Below are positions 60,277-64,000 of a stretch of DNA of 64,000 nucleotides, in pieces. Each line of letters starts with the position of its first letter. Position 1 is the first letter of the stretch. The position numbers and the translations under genes are program-made. The notes beneath the pieces were generated by a model that saw nothing but the letters and a program-made list of their open reading frames with translations, was not told the DNA's origin and made no database searches. Source of the DNA: Bacillus sp. Marseille-Q1617 (GTDB lineage: Bacteria; Bacillota; Bacilli; Bacillales; Bacillaceae_B); assembly GCF_903645295.1 (NCBI RefSeq), contig NZ_CAHJXM010000003.1, positions 620,001 through 684,000 on the forward strand. Reading direction: 5' to 3'.

Positions 60277-60596
60277 GACCAACCTCCTAGAATGTTTAAA
60301 ATATAGAATTTTCTATATTTTCTATATATTTTACATAGAAAATATGATTTTGAAAAGTGTTTTTGTTTAAATCCATCCAAAGTAGTATTTTAAGGATATT
60401 TGTAGAAATTGGTTTAATTGATCATTATTTTGTCTAAATAAAAAGTTTAGGTTAACTTGGAGCAATATAAGATATCTGATAAGGATATTTTTCTGGTTAT
60501 ATTAGTTTGAAAATTTTAATTTTTGTGATAATATACACGCATAGAACAACATTTGCATGTACACAAACGATATTTATAACAAAGGGGGATATTCGT

Positions 60597-62240
60597 TTGA
60601 CCGACATTTTACAAACTACTATTGGAGCTTTACTTGAGGAGAAAGCCCGTATACAGCCCAACAATGAGGCTGTGGTTTATGCTGACAGAGGATTAAGATG
60701 GACATATGAAGAATTGAATCGCAAATGCAGACAAGCTGCCAAAGGTTTCATGAAGCTCGGTGTGGAAAAAGGGGATCACATCGCAATCTGGGCATCCAAT
60801 ACCCCCGAATGGATTTTAAGTCAGTTTTCCACTGGGAAGATGGGAGCGGTATTAGTAACGGTTAATACGAATTATCGCACAGCTGAGCTGGAATATTTAT
60901 TAAGGCAGTCGGACAGTACAACCATCATCCTGATGGAAGACTACCGGGGTGAATCTTATATTGATATGCTTTATGAAATCTGTCCTGAACTGAATAGTTC
61001 AGAACCTGGTAAGTTACATAGTGCAAAGCTTCCCAAATTGAAGAATGTCATTGTATTGGGAAATAAGAAATATCCCGGTACATTCAATTGGGAAGAAATC
61101 ATGGAAATGGGAAATGGAGTGGAGGATGAAGAGTTAGACAACAGGATGAAAAACCTGTCACCTCATGAAGTGATAAATATGCAGTATACATCAGGAACAA
61201 CGGGTTTTCCAAAAGGGGTGATGCTCACTCATTCAAATATTGTCAATAACGCCTATAATGTGGCTGGCTGTATGAGACTGACAAATGAAGATCGATTGTG
61301 TATACCCGTACCATTCTTTCATTGCTTCGGATGCGTGATGGGAACCTTGGCCTGTGTAACTGTTGGTGCTGTAATGGTACCTGTACAGGAATTTAATCCC
61401 TCACAAGTTCTTCAGGTTGTACAGGATGAAAGATGTACAGCTTTACATGGTGTACCAACCATGTTCATTGGAGAATTGAATCTTTCTGATTTCGATGACT
61501 ATGATCTGAGCAGTCTGCGGACAGGAATAATGGCCGGCAGTAACTGTCCGATTGAAGTAATGAAGGATGTAATGAATAAAATGGGGGCTGAAGAAATCAC
61601 AATTGCATATGGACAGACTGAATCTTCACCAGTCATCACTCAAACGCGCACACACGATCCCATCGAATTAAAGGTCGAGACAGTGGGAAGAGGACTTCCT
61701 CATGTAGAAGTTAAAATTGTAGAGCCCGGCACCGACCGGGAAGTGCCCAACGGGACACAGGGAGAGCTTTGTACCAGGGGATACCATGTGATGAAAGGGT
61801 ATTATAAGAACGAAGAAGCAACCAAAGCTGCCATTGATCACGATAATTGGCTGCATACAGGTGACTTGGCTGTAATGGATGAGTATGGATACTGCCGGAT
61901 TACCGGAAGATTAAAGGACATGATCATAAGAGGCGGTGAAAATATTTATCCTCGTGAAATAGAAGAGTTTTTGTATTCACACCCTAAAATACTCGATGTT
62001 CAGGTGATTGGAATTCCGGACGAAACTTTCGGGGAGGAAGTTATGGCCTGGGTCATCCTTAAAGAAGGCCAGAAGGCTTCAGCCGATGAAATCAAGGAAT
62101 ACTGCAGAGGGAAAATATCACGGCATAAGATTCCGAGATACATTGAATTCACGGATGCATATCCGATGACAGCTTCAGGTAAAATTCAAAAGTTCAGATT
62201 GAAAGAACAAGCCCAAAAAGCGATTGCCCCAAAAGGATAA
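60597..62240 (+). CDS. AMP-binding acyl-CoA synthetase (long/medium-chain, YngI-like)
   Basis: Activates a carboxylic acid with ATP and CoA. From TTG 60597 the protein has 547 residues. Motifs are YTSGTTGFPKGVMLTHSN (A3), AYGQTESSP (A5), HTGDLAVMDEYGYCRITGR (A7), MIIRGGENIYPREIEEFL (A8) and the catalytic lysine in ASGKIQKFRL (A10). The length and wording are close to YngI and related fatty acyl-CoA ligases. AAAGGGGG lies about eight bases upstream of TTG 60597; the longer frame to 60507 has no site. The substrate chain length cannot be inferred. It is a single-gene unit. Confidence 0.92.
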   Translation: MTDILQTTIGALLEEKARIQPNNEAVVYADRGLRWTYEELNRKCRQAAKGFMKLGVEKGDHIAIWASNTPEWILSQFSTGKMGAVLVTVNTNYRTAELEYLLRQSDSTTIILMEDYRGESYIDMLYEICPELNSSEPGKLHSAKLPKLKNVIVLGNKKYPGTFNWEEIMEMGNGVEDEELDNRMKNLSPHEVINMQYTSGTTGFPKGVMLTHSNIVNNAYNVAGCMRLTNEDRLCIPVPFFHCFGCVMGTLACVTVGAVMVPVQEFNPSQVLQVVQDERCTALHGVPTMFIGELNLSDFDDYDLSSLRTGIMAGSNCPIEVMKDVMNKMGAEEITIAYGQTESSPVITQTRTHDPIELKVETVGRGLPHVEVKIVEPGTDREVPNGTQGELCTRGYHVMKGYYKNEEATKAAIDHDNWLHTGDLAVMDEYGYCRITGRLKDMIIRGGENIYPREIEEFLYSHPKILDVQVIGIPDETFGEEVMAWVILKEGQKASADEIKEYCRGKISRHKIPRYIEFTDAYPMTASGKIQKFRLKEQAQKAIAPKG

Positions 62241-62246
62241 AGTAAT

Positions 62247-62261
62247 TTGTAAGCGCATTCT
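62247..62261 (+). promoter_or_regulatory. Perfect cre-consensus match after the acyl-CoA synthetase stop
   Basis: TTGTAAGCGCATTCT fits WTGNAANCGNWNNCW at every fixed position. It lies six bases after the stop codon and before the terminator, an unusual place for a cre site. Confidence 0.5.
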
Positions 62262-62263
62262 TA

Positions 62264-62300
62264 AAAGCCGATCCGTTTTCATCAGGATCGGCTTTTTTTA
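62264..62300 (+). terminator. Terminator after the acyl-CoA synthetase
   Basis: AAAGCCGATCC pairs with GGATCGGCTTT around ten bases, followed by a T run. Confidence 0.94.
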
Positions 62301-62414
62301 TTGCCTTTTATGAAAAATCCTGCTTTTGAACAATCGAAGGCACATATTACTGAAAAATCAAAACGAGTTTGATAAAATAAATCTAATCATCAATATCGCA
62401 AGAGGAGAGATAGC

Positions 62415-63299
62415 GTGAACGTATTTGTTTATGGGACATTAAGAAGACATGAAGTGAATCATTCGCTTCTAAATGAAGCTCAATTGCAGTATGAACAAGC
62501 ATGGATAGAAGGGAAGCTTTTTGATACCGATAAAGGTTATCCAGCTCTTAAAGAAGGTGAAGGTACAGTATATGGCGAAGTATATAAAATAAATGATGTC
62601 CAGCTTGCCAAACTCGATGAGATTGAGGATTACATCGAAGGCAGGGAAGAAAATCTATATAATCGTCAACTTTGCAAAGTGAGTACGGATCAAGGTCCAA
62701 TTGAAGCTTTCGTATACTTTGGGTTAGAGGAAAAAATGTTTCAATCCGAAATATCCTCGGGAGATTGGAAAGTACATCAATTTATTAATAAAAAGCCTCA
62801 GCGGATATTATATTTTGCATATGGTTCGTGTATGGACGATGCACGATTCAAATTGGCAAAGGTAGAACATCACTTTCAAAATTGTCTTGGGGCGGGAACG
62901 TTGAAGGGATATTCCATGAGGTATTTATTTAAAGTAGATGATGGCGGCCGGGGGGATATCATTGAAGATGGAGGAACAATGGAAGGCGTCGTTTATGATG
63001 TGCCTCAAGAAGCGGTTGAATATCTGTTTACAAGAGAAGGAGTCGCTCCTGGCTGGTACAGGGCAGCTTTTGTAGATGTCACCATTGGCGGGAAACTGTA
63101 TGAGGATGTGCTTACTTTTATTGTTAAGACCAAGTTCGACGAAGTACTTCCTCCGGAACATTATGCACAGGAAATCTTAAGAGGGAGCCTTCCGCATGTC
63201 AGTGCAGCATATCACTCAAAGTTACAGCAGCAGCTTATTGACCTCGGAATGGTTGAAGAGCAAGTGAAAAGTCTGCTAAAAGCGCCAAAGTCCTCATAA
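62415..63299 (+). CDS. Double-domain gamma-glutamylcyclotransferase family protein (YkqA-like)
   Basis: A 294-residue protein with two GGCT/AIG2-type domains. The first (about 1-115) begins NVFVYGTLRRHEVNHSLL; the second (about 130-270) begins RILYFAYGSCMDDARF, the two forms of the conserved [YF]GT/YGS substrate loop. The usual catalytic glutamate can be placed in IEDYIEGREENLY of the first domain; in the second it is less clear. The two-domain layout is that of B. subtilis YkqA, whose reaction (release of 5-oxoproline from gamma-glutamyl compounds) is predicted. The start is GTG 62415, with GAGGAGAG seven bases upstream. Confidence 0.88.
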   Translation: MNVFVYGTLRRHEVNHSLLNEAQLQYEQAWIEGKLFDTDKGYPALKEGEGTVYGEVYKINDVQLAKLDEIEDYIEGREENLYNRQLCKVSTDQGPIEAFVYFGLEEKMFQSEISSGDWKVHQFINKKPQRILYFAYGSCMDDARFKLAKVEHHFQNCLGAGTLKGYSMRYLFKVDDGGRGDIIEDGGTMEGVVYDVPQEAVEYLFTREGVAPGWYRAAFVDVTIGGKLYEDVLTFIVKTKFDEVLPPEHYAQEILRGSLPHVSAAYHSKLQQQLIDLGMVEEQVKSLLKAPKSS

Positions 63300-63461
63300 T
63301 ATAAATCACTGCAATTAAAATAAGTTTAACAACCAGAATAGCATCTTGTAAGAACCATCATTTTCTCGAATTGATTGCTTGTTTTCTTCAATCCAGTAAT
63401 GGGTAAAGGAAGCTTGTGGGAACATTTTTACTGAGCCTTTTTTACAGAAAAGGGGTGCTTC

Positions 63462-64000
63462 ATGGAGACCTTACTTGATCTAGTCGACCAATTCGGATAT
63501 ATAGCCATGTTTCTTTTTAGCTGGATCGTTTTTTTGGGCCTGCCTGTCCCTAATGAAATAGCAGCTGCTTTTGCGGGATATATTTCTGAATGGAGGCATT
63601 TCAATCCATACACCTCTTTTCTGTTCATGTACAGCGGATTAATAAGCTATGGTATGTTCGGCTTTCTTATAGGAAAGCGATATGGAACCAGACTGCTGCT
63701 TCGTTTCTTTAAAAGCAGTAAGACACAGGGGCTTATCCTGAAAAGTGAGACATGGATTGATAAATATGGATTATTTGCTATTTCCATCAGTTATTTCATA
63801 CCCGGTATCCGTCTTGTAATGCCTTATATAGCAGGTACTGGTAAGGGCATCACATTATTAAAATTTTTGTTGTATGCCGTACCTTCTGCAGGCATTTGGG
63901 CACTGGTTTATTTTCAGATAGGAAGATACTTTCCTGTGAGTTTTCAATCAATCGTGGAAGAAGTCAGTTTAAAAGCTGGAATGATAGCCGGGGTAATCGT
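63462..64000 (+). CDS. DedA family membrane protein, 3' truncated by the window
   Basis: The frame starts at ATG 63462, with AAAAGGGG about eight bases upstream, and stays open to the window end (179 complete codons). The sequence WIVFLGLPVPNEIAAAFAGYI, GKRYGTRLLLRFF, and the family core FAISISYFIPGIRLVMPYIAGTG are typical of DedA/VTT proteins, which act as lipid scramblases or flippases for undecaprenyl phosphate or phosphatidylethanolamine. About 20-40 residues should be missing at the C-terminus. Confidence 0.9.
   Translation, partial: METLLDLVDQFGYIAMFLFSWIVFLGLPVPNEIAAAFAGYISEWRHFNPYTSFLFMYSGLISYGMFGFLIGKRYGTRLLLRFFKSSKTQGLILKSETWIDKYGLFAISISYFIPGIRLVMPYIAGTGKGITLLKFLLYAVPSAGIWALVYFQIGRYFPVSFQSIVEEVSLKAGMIAGVI

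Larger units (their letters stand above)
59787..60596. other. AT-rich interval with two small ORFs
   Basis: Holds the 42-residue ORF (59921-60049), the Sda-like ORF on the other strand (60142-60276), a reverse-strand terminator (60052-60084) and a palindrome ATTCTCA-GGGGG-TGAGAAT near 60094-60112. At 60300-60345 TATAGAAAA-type units occur in direct and inverted order. No other gene is visible. Confidence 0.5.

Noticed and set aside
1..64000. CRISPR array, tRNA or rRNA genes, prophage
   Set aside because: No regularly spaced repeats, tRNA-like cloverleaf or rRNA sequence, and no phage structural genes were seen on either strand.

Overview
The window looks like a chromosomal stretch of an endospore-forming member of the Bacillaceae (Bacillus or Rossellomorea type). 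The evidence is moderate-to-low GC, strong AGGAGG-type ribosome binding sites, many TTG and GTG starts, a gerA-type germinant receptor operon, a gamma-type spore protein with a sigma-G promoter, an Sda-like protein, a stressosome RsbR paralogue, T-box leaders and CcpA (cre) sites. The genus call is an inference from gene content. I found no rRNA, tRNA, CRISPR array or prophage. The clearest mobile element is one IS110-family insertion sequence.

Layout. 1-5.4 kb: end of ribH, an NCS2 purine permease, an EAL-HDOD signalling protein and dapF. 5.5-9 kb: a divergent ligD/ku end-joining pair and a PAP2 phosphatase. 9-14.5 kb: two membrane proteins, a probable Fur-controlled C-rich small RNA, yhdT-panF and an acetyltransferase. 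14.5-21.6 kb: two tandem tryptophan T-boxes and the complete trpEGDCFBA operon. 21.6-23.4 kb: an IS110/IS1111-type element inserted exactly inside a dispersed Bacillus intergenic repeat. Its 3' non-coding end can fold into a bridge-RNA-like structure complementary to the rejoined target. 23.5-36.4 kb: housekeeping and stress genes (rhodanese-CoA disulfide reductase, VOC, GNAT, CDF, Nudix, RsbR, DinB, Csp, spore protein, secreted nuclease). 36.7-44.1 kb: betaine-type transporter, AI-2E permease, nucleotidyltransferase and the gerA-type operon. 44.1-51.9 kb: tetR-SMR-SMR efflux operon, a PTH2 hydrolase, a frameshifted VOC gene, two Nudix or phosphatase genes and pxpA. 52-54.3 kb: a small membrane ORF followed by an OmpR-type two-component pair. 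55-64 kb: odhAB with CcpA sites, small ORFs including an Sda homologue, an acyl-CoA synthetase, a double gamma-glutamylcyclotransferase protein and a truncated DedA protein.

How it works together. The trp operon is read through only when uncharged tRNA-Trp binds both leaders (TGG specifier in each, TGGC tail-binding motif in each). Central carbon flux through 2-oxoglutarate dehydrogenase appears subject to CcpA control. The predicted small RNA has an iron-responsive promoter and two C-runs able to pair with Shine-Dalgarno sequences, as known for FsrA-type iron-sparing RNAs.

The items most worth following are the candidate Fur-regulated sRNA (11577-11710), the IS110 bridge RNA candidate (about 22990-23200), the Sda-like ORF, the unexplained hairpin upstream of odhA, the homopolymer problem at the start of the CoA-disulfide reductase, and several unlisted small ORFs with near-perfect ribosome binding sites.
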